This document shows positions 1 through 5,671 of a stretch of 8,491 nucleotides of DNA, one piece after another. Where the stretch lies: assembly GCA_025458665.1 (NCBI GenBank), contig JALOSG010000112.1, positions 1-8,491 on the forward strand. Reading direction: 5' to 3'. Positions within the stretch are counted from its first letter, which is position 1; each line of letters starts with the position of its first letter. A model generated the notes under the pieces. The model made no database searches and was not told where the DNA came from. It was given only the letters and a program-made list of their open reading frames with translations. The translations under genes were made by a program, and so were the position numbers. Source of the stretch: Serpentinimonas sp. (GTDB taxonomy: Bacteria; Pseudomonadota; Gammaproteobacteria; Burkholderiales; Burkholderiaceae_C).

Positions 1-383
1 CCTATTTGCAAGCGGCCGGCTTGCGGCTGGTGGCACGCAACTTCCGCACGCCGGGGCGCGGTGGCGGCGAGATTGACCTGATTATGCGGGAGCCCGCACC
101 GCTGCAGGCGCTCCCGGCGGGCCAACCCGCCACCCTGGTGTTTGTAGAGGTACGCCGCCGGCGCCACACACGCTTTGGCGGCGCGGCAGCCAGCGTGAGC
201 GCCACCAAGCAGCGCCGCATTGTGTTCGCGGCCCAGCACTTCCTGAGCCGCCTGGCCCGCGCCAACCCGCAGTGGCCAACACCCCCTTGCCGCTTCGATG
301 TGGTCACCGTGGAGCCCGGCGCGCCCGAGCCTGTGCAGTGGCTGCGCGGGGCTTTCGATGCGTCGGGCAGTGGTTGGTATTGA
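1..383 (+). CDS. yraN: YraN family protein (UPF0102), 5' end cut off by window edge
   Basis: The reading frame is already open at the left edge (first whole codon at base 3) and ends at TGA 381-383. The visible 126 residues are most of a protein usually about 120-130 aa long, so only a short N-terminus is missing. Family hallmarks appear in order: a GGGEIDLIMRE stretch, then LVFVEVRRRR, then FGGAAASVSATKQRRI, and near the end PCRFDVVTVE. The acidic residues of GEIDLI and the E of FVEVR match the restriction-endonuclease-like core that the UPF0102/COG0792 family is thought to share. The biochemical role is poorly defined; a nuclease function is inferred from fold only. It heads the yraN-diaA-dolP order known from E. 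coli, where lpoA and rsmI lie upstream. TTG at base 6 could be read as a start, but the match to relatives already begins before it, so the gene continues leftwards. Family assignment is secure. Confidence 0.93.
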   Translation, partial: YLQAAGLRLVARNFRTPGRGGGEIDLIMREPAPLQALPAGQPATLVFVEVRRRRHTRFGGAAASVSATKQRRIVFAAQHFLSRLARANPQWPTPPCRFDVVTVEPGAPEPVQWLRGAFDASGSGWY

Positions 384-453
384 GCTGCACCGCATCTCAC
401 CAACACTTACCTCTGGCAACCTCCCCGCCGCCGTTTCCCTGCAAGGCCGCAGG

Positions 454-459
454 TATCAT
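454..459 (+). promoter_or_regulatory. Candidate -10 hexamer just upstream of the SIS-domain gene
   Basis: TATCAT (5 of 6 to TATAAT) lies 8 bases before the ATG at 468. There is no Shine-Dalgarno sequence between it and the start, and no good -35 at 16-18 bp spacing. An inverted repeat, CCTGC (438-442) and GCAGG (449-453) with a 6-base loop, abuts it. If real, transcription would start almost at the ATG, giving a nearly leaderless mRNA. This is a weak call from pattern alone. Confidence 0.22.
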
Positions 460-467
460 TACCCACC

Positions 468-1076
468 ATGCTTTTGCAACGTATCCAGCAGCACTTCATC
501 GACAGCGCCGACCTGAAATACCAGTGCGCGCAAACCGTGGCGCCCTCGGTGGAAGCCGCGGTAGCGGCGGTGCTGGCCTCGCTCACCAGTGGCGGGCGCA
601 TTCTGGCTTGCGGCAACGGGGCATCGGCCGGGCTGGTGCAGTCTTTCGCGGCCTCTTTCGTGGGCCGTTTCGAGCGCGACCGCCCCGAACTGGCCGCCTT
701 TGCGCTGGGCACCAACGCCGCGGTGCTCACTGGCCTGTACAACCATTTCGAGGCGCGCGCCGTGTTCGCCCGCCAGGTGCGTGCGCTGGGCTTGCCCGGC
801 GATGTGTTGCTGGTGGTCACCACGCAGGCCCAGTCGCCCGAGATTCTGGGCGCCGTGGAAGCCGCCCACGAGCGCGAGATGACGGTCATCGCCCTCACGG
901 GAACTCGCCCCGGCGAACTGGGACAGATGCTCAAGGACACCGACGTGCTGGTCAGCGTGGCCAGCGAACGTCAACCCCGCGTCCAGGAAATCCATCAGAT
1001 GGTGCTGCATTGCATCTGCGATGGCGTGGACGCGCAACTGCTGGGGGACCCCCCGGAACCGGAGAAAGAACCATGA
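468..1076 (+). CDS. diaA: SIS-domain protein, DiaA/GmhA (phosphoheptose isomerase-like) family, degenerate pocket
   Basis: The 202-aa product matches DiaA/GmhA over its full length (family about 190-197 aa). It has an N-terminal helix beginning MLLQRIQQHFIDSADLKYQ, the SIS core with ACGNGASAG (residues 47-55), VGRFERDRPELAAFAL (65-80), ARQVRALGLPGDVLL (101-115), MTVIALTG (138-145) and a C-terminal RVQEIHQMVLHCICDGVD (171-188). DiaA binds DnaA and promotes timely replication initiation in E. coli; GmhA isomerises sedoheptulose 7-phosphate for LPS heptose. Position between yraN and dolP, plus the HFAAS-like context at 59-63, favours DiaA. Key positions differ from the family norm: the usual His of the DAQHFA segment is Ser59, and the usual S/T-S-G-N-S phosphate loop is TTQAQS (118-123). 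GmhA-type metal ligands are therefore absent and isomerase activity is unlikely. The ATG at 468 fits the family N-terminus but has no clear ribosome binding site. The stop overlaps the dolP start by 4 bp. Symbol is from synteny; the family is certain. Confidence 0.82.
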   Translation: MLLQRIQQHFIDSADLKYQCAQTVAPSVEAAVAAVLASLTSGGRILACGNGASAGLVQSFAASFVGRFERDRPELAAFALGTNAAVLTGLYNHFEARAVFARQVRALGLPGDVLLVVTTQAQSPEILGAVEAAHEREMTVIALTGTRPGELGQMLKDTDVLVSVASERQPRVQEIHQMVLHCICDGVDAQLLGDPPEPEKEP

Positions 1077-1750
1077 CGACAAGCGCACGAACCCTTCCCG
1101 CCCGCCCGCTGCGGCTGGCCGCCGTGGTGCTGGGCGCCACCCTGCTGGGCGGCGTGCTCACCGCCTGTGCACCGCTGGTGGTGGGCGGCGCTGCCGCCAC
1201 GGGTGTGCTGGTGGCCACCGACCGCCGCACCTCGGCCACGCAGCTGGAGGACCAGACCATCGAGCTGCGCGCAGCCAGCCGCATTCGCGATGAGTTCGGT
1301 GACCGCACCCGCGTGCTGGTACACAGCTACAACCGCCGCGTGCTGCTGGTGGGCCAGATTCCGCGCGAGTCCGACCGCGCACGGGTGCTGCAGGTGATTT
1401 CCACCGTGGACAACGTGCAGCACATTGTGGATGAGCTGACCGTGGAGAACTCGCCGAACCTGCGCGAACGCTCCAGCGACACGCTGGTCACCACCCGGGT
1501 GCGGGCCGCACTGGTGGATGCCAAGGACCTGTTCGCCAACTCGTTCAAGGTGACCACCGAACAGGGCACCACCTACCTCATGGGCCGGGTGACCCAGCGC
1601 GAAGCCGACCGCGCTACCGAGGTGGTGCGCGGCGTTCCCGGCGTTCTCCGCGTGGTGCGGGTGTTCGAGATCATCACCGAAGAGGAGCTGGCCCGCTCCG
1701 TACCGCAGCAACCGCCGCCCGTTACCAGCGGCGGCAACACCAGCCGCTGA
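1073..1750 (+). CDS. dolP: BON-domain outer-membrane lipoprotein, DolP (YraP) family
   Basis: The 225-aa protein starts at ATG 1073, which overlaps the preceding TGA as ATGA and has GGAG 8 bases upstream (1061-1064). The frame stays open far upstream, but that part is only a shadow of diaA. The N-terminus is a lipoprotein signal peptide: Arg-containing n-region, hydrophobic stretch at about 15-29, and lipobox LTAC with the acylated Cys at 32. Two BON domains follow, roughly 50-120 and 125-195. The second repeat begins with SSDTLVTTRVRAAL and contains FKVTTEQGTTYLMGRVTQREA, close to the E. coli DolP segment. The C-terminus is a short Pro/Gln/Ser-rich tail. DolP in E. coli is an outer-membrane lipoprotein supporting envelope integrity, binding anionic phospholipids at division sites and affecting BAM function. 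Role here is inferred from homology and the yraN-diaA-dolP order. It is cotranscribed with diaA and probably translationally coupled to it. Confidence 0.92.
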   Translation: MTTSARTLPARPLRLAAVVLGATLLGGVLTACAPLVVGGAAATGVLVATDRRTSATQLEDQTIELRAASRIRDEFGDRTRVLVHSYNRRVLLVGQIPRESDRARVLQVISTVDNVQHIVDELTVENSPNLRERSSDTLVTTRVRAALVDAKDLFANSFKVTTEQGTTYLMGRVTQREADRATEVVRGVPGVLRVVRVFEIITEEELARSVPQQPPPVTSGGNTSR

Positions 1751-1771
1751 AACCAGGGGCCGGCTTCAGCG
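1726..1771. terminator. Overlapping inverted repeats between convergent genes, possible bidirectional terminator
   Basis: Two alternative hairpins share bases at the junction of dolP and the oxidoreductase gene. One pairs CAGCGGC (1726-1732) with GCCGCTG (1743-1749), loop 10. The other pairs CGCTGAA (1745-1751) with TTCAGCG (1765-1771), loop 13, and spans both stop codons. Neither is followed by a T-tract on either strand, so they are not classical intrinsic terminators. The second arises partly because both genes end in a CGC TGA sequence facing each other. Confidence 0.3.
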
Positions 1772-2680
1772 CAGGCGGCGGATCAGGCTGGAGGTGTCCC
1801 AGCGGCCGCCGTCCATGCTCTGCACGTCGGCGTAGAACTGGTCCACCAGGGCCGTGACCGGCAGGCGGGCGCCGTTGCGTTTGGCTTCGTCCAGCACCAG
1901 CCCCAGGTCCTTGCGCATCCAGTCCACGGCAAAACCGAAGTTGAACTGGTCGGCCACCATGGTCTTGCCGCGGTTGTCCAGCTGCCAGCTCTGGGCGGCG
2001 CCCTTGCCTATCACGTCCAGCACCTGGTTCATGTCCAGGCCGGCCTTCTGGCCAAACGCCACGGCCTCCGACAGGCCCTGCACCAGCCCCGCAATACAGA
2101 TCTGGTTGACCATTTTGGTGAGCTGGCCCGCGCCACTCTCGCCCATGCGGGTGAAGGCCCGCGAAAAGGCCATGGCAATGGGCTTCACACAATCGAACTG
2201 GCTTTCGTCGCCGCCGCACATGACGGTGAGCATGCCGTTCTGCGCACCGGCCTGCCCGCCAGACACCGGCGCATCGATGAAGCCGATGCCCAGCGTTTTG
2301 GCGGCGCCGTAAAGCTCGCGGGCCACGTCGGCCGAAGCGGTGGTGTGGTCCACCAGAATGGCGCCGGGCTTCATGCCAGCCAGCGCGCCGTTGGCGCCCA
2401 GCACCACGGAACGCAGGTCGGCGTCGTTGCCCACGCAGCTGAACACCACATCGGCGCCGCTGGCGGCTTCGCGCGGGGTGGGCGCGGAGCACACCTTCTG
2501 CGCTGCAAATTCCTCCACAAACGCAGCCGCCTTGGCGGGCGAACGGTTGTACACCGTGACGCGGTGGCCCGCCAGGGCCAGGTGGCCGGCCATGGGGTAG
2601 CCCATGACGCCCAGGCCAATGAAGGCCACTGAAACAGGAGGAACGGCTTCGTAGGTGCGGGTGTTGACGCTAGCGGGCAT
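1766..2680 (-). CDS. NAD(P)-dependent beta-hydroxyacid dehydrogenase family oxidoreductase (3-hydroxyisobutyrate dehydrogenase-like)
   Basis: The 304-aa protein has the usual family length and order. After a 15-residue N-terminal extension comes the Rossmann dinucleotide-binding motif GLGVMGYPMAGHL (22-34). The second beta strand ends VYNRSP (43-48), with Asn-Arg rather than an acidic residue, which suggests NADP(H) preference. The substrate-binding signature is DAPVSGGQAGAQNG (136-149), and the catalytic region is GQLTKMVNQ with Lys189 and Asn192. Lys257 lies in the later DWMRKDLGL segment. Family members reversibly oxidise beta-hydroxyacids (3-hydroxyisobutyrate, tartronate semialdehyde/glycerate, succinic or glyoxylic semialdehyde); the sequence alone does not fix the substrate. 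The start is 5 bp after the pilU stop with no good Shine-Dalgarno, so translational coupling to pilU is likely. No functional tie to pili is evident. It converges with dolP across 15 bp. The family call is firm; the precise activity is unknown. Confidence 0.9.
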   Translation of the reverse strand: MPASVNTRTYEAVPPVSVAFIGLGVMGYPMAGHLALAGHRVTVYNRSPAKAAAFVEEFAAQKVCSAPTPREAASGADVVFSCVGNDADLRSVVLGANGALAGMKPGAILVDHTTASADVARELYGAAKTLGIGFIDAPVSGGQAGAQNGMLTVMCGGDESQFDCVKPIAMAFSRAFTRMGESGAGQLTKMVNQICIAGLVQGLSEAVAFGQKAGLDMNQVLDVIGKGAAQSWQLDNRGKTMVADQFNFGFAVDWMRKDLGLVLDEAKRNGARLPVTALVDQFYADVQSMDGGRWDTSSLIRRLR

Positions 2681-2685
2681 GGGCT

Positions 2686-3822
2686 TTACATGATGGTCAG
2701 GTGTTCGGTACCGGCAGACAGATCGGACGAACGCGCCCGCTGGCTGTTGAGCTTGATGTGCAGCTTCAGGTCGTTCTGCGAATCGGCATTGCGGATGGCG
2801 TCTTCGTAGGAAATGAGGTGGGCCTCGAACGCGTTGTAGAGCGCCTGGTCGAACGTCTGCATGCCCACTTCGGTGCTGCGCTTCATGACCTCTTTGAGCT
2901 CGTAAATCTCACCCTTCTGGATGAGATCGGCCACCAGCCCGCTGTTGAGCAGCACCTCCACCACGGCGTAGCGTCCCTTGCCGTCCTCGCGCGGAATGAG
3001 TCGCTGCGCAATCATGCCGCGCAGGTTCAGGGACACGTCCTTCAGCATCTGCGCGTGGCGCGCCTCGGGGAAGAAGTTGATGATGCGTTCCATGGCCTGG
3101 TTGGCGCTGTTGGCGTGCAGCGTGGCCAGGCACAGGTGGCCCGTTTCGGCGAACGCAATGGCGTGCTCCATGGTCTCCTGGTCGCGGATTTCACCCATGA
3201 GCACCACGTTGGGCGCCTGCCGCAGGGAGTTCTTCAGCGCCGCTTCCCAGCTGTCGGTGTCCAGGCCAATTTCGCGCTGCGTGATGATGCAGTTCTTGTG
3301 GTGGTGCACAAATTCCACCGGGTCTTCCACCGTGACAATGTGGTCGTGCGCGTTTTCATTGCGCCAGTCCACCATGGCCGCCAGCGTGGTGGACTTGCCC
3401 GAACCCGTGCCGCCCACCAGCAGGCAGATGCCGCGCTTGGCCATGGCCACGTTCTTCAGGACCTGGGGCAGGTCGAGCTCGTCGATGGAGGGAATGCGGT
3501 CCGGAATGGTCCGCATGACCAGCCCGATCTTGCCCATCTGCACAAAGGCGTTCACACGGAAGCGCCCAATGCCAGCCGGCGCAATGGCGAAGTTGCATTC
3601 CTTGCTGCGCTCGAACTCGGCCGACTGCTTGTCGTTCATGATGGAGCGCGCCAGCGCCTGGGTCTGCTGCCCATTGAGCGGCTGCGGCGAGACCTTGGTG
3701 ACCTTGCCGTCCACCTTGATGGCGGGAGGAAAGTCGGCGGTGAGGAACAGGTCGCTGCCCTTTCGGCTGACCAGCAGCTTGAGCAGATCGTTGACGAATT
3801 TACTGGCTTGATCGCGGTCCAT
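2686..3822 (-). CDS. pilU: Type IV pilus accessory retraction ATPase PilU
   Basis: The 378-aa product is a hexameric GspE/PilT-type ATPase of the inner-membrane cytoplasmic face. PilU assists PilT in force-dependent pilus retraction and cannot normally retract pili alone. It has the N-terminal PAS-like region (about 1-110), then Walker A GGTGSGKST (137-145), an acidic box around VTVEDPVEFVHH (163-174), Walker B VVLMGEIRD (206-214) and the His box ETGHLCLATLHANSA (226-240). Where PilT carries AIRNLIRE, this protein has NSGLVADLIQKG (293-304), which fits PilU rather than PilT. The C-terminal tail after about residue 345 is polar, as in PilU. The start is supported by AAGGA on the minus strand (3833-3829), six bases before ATG. 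It follows pilT by 30 bp and runs into the oxidoreductase gene, so a pilT-pilU-oxidoreductase transcript is likely. Confidence 0.96.
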   Translation of the reverse strand: MDRDQASKFVNDLLKLLVSRKGSDLFLTADFPPAIKVDGKVTKVSPQPLNGQQTQALARSIMNDKQSAEFERSKECNFAIAPAGIGRFRVNAFVQMGKIGLVMRTIPDRIPSIDELDLPQVLKNVAMAKRGICLLVGGTGSGKSTTLAAMVDWRNENAHDHIVTVEDPVEFVHHHKNCIITQREIGLDTDSWEAALKNSLRQAPNVVLMGEIRDQETMEHAIAFAETGHLCLATLHANSANQAMERIINFFPEARHAQMLKDVSLNLRGMIAQRLIPREDGKGRYAVVEVLLNSGLVADLIQKGEIYELKEVMKRSTEVGMQTFDQALYNAFEAHLISYEDAIRNADSQNDLKLHIKLNSQRARSSDLSAGTEHLTIM

Positions 3823-3828
3823 CGTGCG

Positions 3829-3833
3829 TCCTT
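3829..3833 (-). promoter_or_regulatory. Ribosome binding site of pilU
   Basis: AAGGA on the minus strand is spaced six bases from the pilU ATG and sits in the 30-bp gap after pilT. It is the clearest Shine-Dalgarno of the minus-strand genes here. It supports the MDRDQAS start and suggests pilU is translated independently of pilT. Confidence 0.6.
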
Positions 3834-3852
3834 GTCTGGGCTGTGCGCCCCA

Positions 3853-4896
3853 TCAGCCGGGGAAGTTCTCGGGGATCTTGGCCTTGCTGCGCGCCTCGCC
3901 CGGAGAAATGACGTTGCGGCGCACCAGGTCGGTCAGGCACTGGTCGAGGGTCTGCATGCCAAAGCCGCTGCCGGTCTGGATGGCCGAATACATTTGCGCC
4001 ACCTTGGCCTCGCGGATCAGGTTCCTGATGGCAGGGGTGCCCAGCATGATTTCATGGGCAGCCACGCGGCCATTGCCGTCGCGCGTCTTGCACAGGGTCT
4101 GGGAGATCACCGCCACCAGCGACTCCGAGAGCATGGCGCGCACCATTTCTTTTTCCTCGGCGGGGAACACATCGATCACCCGGTCGATGGTCTTGGCGGC
4201 ACTCGACGTGTGCAGCGTGCCAAACACCAGGTGGCCGGTTTCCGCAGCGGTCATGGCCAGCCGTATGGTTTCCAGGTCGCGCATCTCGCCCACCAGAATC
4301 GCGTCCGGGTCTTCGCGCAGGGCCGAACGCAGCGCGTTGGCGAAGCTCAGCGTCATGGGGCCCACTTCGCGCTGGTTCACCAGGCACTTCTTGGACTCGT
4401 GCACGAACTCGATCGGGTCTTCCACCGTGAGGATGTGCCCGTACTCGGTTTCGTTCAGGTAGTTCACCATGGCCGCCAGCGTGGTGGATTTGCCCGAGCC
4501 GGTAGGCCCGGTCACCAGCACCAGGCCGCGCGGCTTGAGCGCCAGGTCCCCGAAGATCTTCGGGGCGTTCAGGTCTTCCAGCGTCAGTATCTTGGAGGGA
4601 ATGGTCCGGAACACGGCGGCCGCGCCGCGGTTCTGGTTGAAGGCGTTGACGCGGAACCGCGCCAGCCCCTCGATCTCGAACGAGAAATCCACCTCGAGGA
4701 ATTCCTCGTAGTGCTTGCGCTGGGCGTCGTTCATGATGTCGTAGATCATGGCGTGCACCTGCTTGTGGTCCAGCGGCTCCACGTTGATCCGCCTCACATC
4801 ACCATGGACCCGTATCATGGGCGGCAAGCCAGCCGAGAGGTGCAGGTCCGAAGCCTTGTTTTTGGTGCTGAAGGCCAACAGCTGTGTGATGTCCAT
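3853..4896 (-). CDS. pilT: Type IV pilus retraction ATPase PilT
   Basis: From the ATG at 4896 the protein is 347 aa, the standard PilT length, and begins MDITQLLAFSTKNKASDLHL as PilT proteins do. It is the main ATPase that depolymerises type IV pili, driving twitching motility and often DNA uptake. Motifs: Walker A GPTGSGKST (130-138), Asp-box region LTVEDPIEFVHE (156-167), Walker B ILVGEMRD (200-207), His box ETGHLVFGTLHTSSA (219-233) and the AIRNLIRE motif (289-296) needed for retraction in studied PilT proteins. The C-terminus KIPENFPG is typical. The frame extends upstream to other ATGs, including one at 4935, but those residues do not look like PilT, and 4935 would fall inside the candidate promoter -10. 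The Shine-Dalgarno is poor (GGGA about 9 bases upstream). pilT is first in a likely operon with pilU and diverges from yggS. Confidence 0.96.
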   Translation of the reverse strand: MDITQLLAFSTKNKASDLHLSAGLPPMIRVHGDVRRINVEPLDHKQVHAMIYDIMNDAQRKHYEEFLEVDFSFEIEGLARFRVNAFNQNRGAAAVFRTIPSKILTLEDLNAPKIFGDLALKPRGLVLVTGPTGSGKSTTLAAMVNYLNETEYGHILTVEDPIEFVHESKKCLVNQREVGPMTLSFANALRSALREDPDAILVGEMRDLETIRLAMTAAETGHLVFGTLHTSSAAKTIDRVIDVFPAEEKEMVRAMLSESLVAVISQTLCKTRDGNGRVAAHEIMLGTPAIRNLIREAKVAQMYSAIQTGSGFGMQTLDQCLTDLVRRNVISPGEARSKAKIPENFPG

Positions 4897-4933
4897 CCCG
4901 TGTCCCGTGGTTTCGTGGTTGAGTTCTTTTACC

Positions 4934-4963
4934 ATTATGTCAACGATTGGAAGCAATCTCCAA
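4934..4963 (-). promoter_or_regulatory. Candidate sigma70-type promoter for pilT
   Basis: On the minus strand TTGGAG (4963-4958, 4 of 6 to consensus) and CATAAT (4939-4934, 5 of 6) are separated by 18 bp. This predicts a start near 4927 and a leader of about 30 bases before the pilT ATG at 4896. The -10 covers the start codon of yggS (4937-4939). A second TTGACA on the same strand (4943-4938) overlaps this -10 and has no good partner downstream. Pattern-based only. Confidence 0.33.
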
Positions 4964-5671
4964 GGGGTTCGTGATCGTTTGGAGCAGGCCTGTGCGGCCT
5001 GCCAACGCTTACCCGGCTCGGTATCGCTGCTGGCGGTATCCAAAACCTTTGGCCCCGAGGCGGTGCGCGCTGCCTACGCGGCAGGGCAGCGCGCTTTCGG
5101 CGAAAACTATGTGCAGGAAGGTGTGGACAAGATCAACCTGCTGCGCGCCGAGGGGCTGGACGGCCTGGAATGGCACTGCATAGGGCCTTTGCAGAGCAAC
5201 AAGACCCGGCTGGTGGCGGAACACTTCGACTGGGTGCACACCATAGACCGGCTCAAGGTGGCCCAGCGCCTGAGCGAACAGCGCCCAGCGGGCATGGCGC
5301 CGCTGCAGGTGTGCGTGCAGGTGAACCTGGACGGCGGCGCCAACAAGTCGGGCGTGGCGCCGCAAGAGGCGCTGGAGCTGGCGCGGGCTGTGGCGGCTTT
5401 GCCACGCTTGCGGCTGCGCGGGCTCATGGCTATCCCGGAACCCCACGCAGACGCCGCAGAGTTGCTGGCGGTGATGCAGGGTTTGCCTGCGCTGCTGGAG
5501 AACATCAATGCCGAGTTGCTGCAGGGCGGGGAACTGGCGCAGGCCATGGACACCGTGTCCATGGGCATGAGCAACGACATGGACACCGCCGTGGCCGCCG
5601 GCAGCACCATGGTGCGGGTGGGCAGTGCCATTTTTGGCCACCGCCCCGCCAAACCTACGCCGGCAGGCTGA
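4937..5671 (+). CDS. yggS: YggS family PLP homeostasis protein
   Basis: The 244-aa protein is a single-domain fold-type III PLP-binding protein (PLPBP/PROSC family), cytosolic, with no known catalytic reaction. It helps keep free pyridoxal phosphate and amino/keto-acid pools balanced. Lys36 in LLAVSKTF aligns with the PLP-binding Lys36 of E. coli YggS. Other signatures are FGENYVQE (54-61), WHCIGPLQSNK (79-89), RGLMAIP (161-167) and the long C-terminal stretch from SMGMSNDMDTA to RVGSAIFG (208-234). The frame is open further upstream, but ATG 4937 gives the usual N-terminus and length. No Shine-Dalgarno is visible and I find no clear promoter of its own; transcription must begin inside pilT or in the 40-bp gap. 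The pilT/yggS neighbourhood is known from Pseudomonas aeruginosa, so it is an old arrangement. Its 3' end overlaps the histidine kinase gene by 17 bp, tail to tail. Confidence 0.95.
   Translation: MSTIGSNLQGVRDRLEQACAACQRLPGSVSLLAVSKTFGPEAVRAAYAAGQRAFGENYVQEGVDKINLLRAEGLDGLEWHCIGPLQSNKTRLVAEHFDWVHTIDRLKVAQRLSEQRPAGMAPLQVCVQVNLDGGANKSGVAPQEALELARAVAALPRLRLRGLMAIPEPHADAAELLAVMQGLPALLENINAELLQGGELAQAMDTVSMGMSNDMDTAVAAGSTMVRVGSAIFGHRPAKPTPAG

Noticed and set aside
272..1072. An upstream extension of dolP giving a 492-aa protein
   Set aside because: This part is out of frame with diaA and Arg/Gly-rich. The true start at 1073 has a ribosome binding site, a signal peptide and a lipobox immediately after it.
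459..1088. A 209-codon minus-strand open frame opposite diaA
   Set aside because: It is the antisense shadow of a clear SIS-domain gene and shows no domain of its own.
2686..4896. pilT and pilU as a recent tandem duplication
   Set aside because: They share the ATPase core but differ throughout, including at the AIRNLIRE position and the C-terminal tail. This is the ancient PilT/PilU paralogy, not a local repeat.
2701..4974. A 757-codon open frame on the + strand running antisense through pilU, the gap and pilT
   Set aside because: Its translation is rich in His, Arg, Gly and Val with no recognisable domain. It mirrors the codon bias of two certain genes on the other strand, a usual artefact in GC-rich DNA.
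4897..5043. N-terminal extension of PilT to 396 aa
   Set aside because: The extra 49 residues do not resemble PilT and overlap the start of yggS on the other strand. The 347-aa form matches the family.
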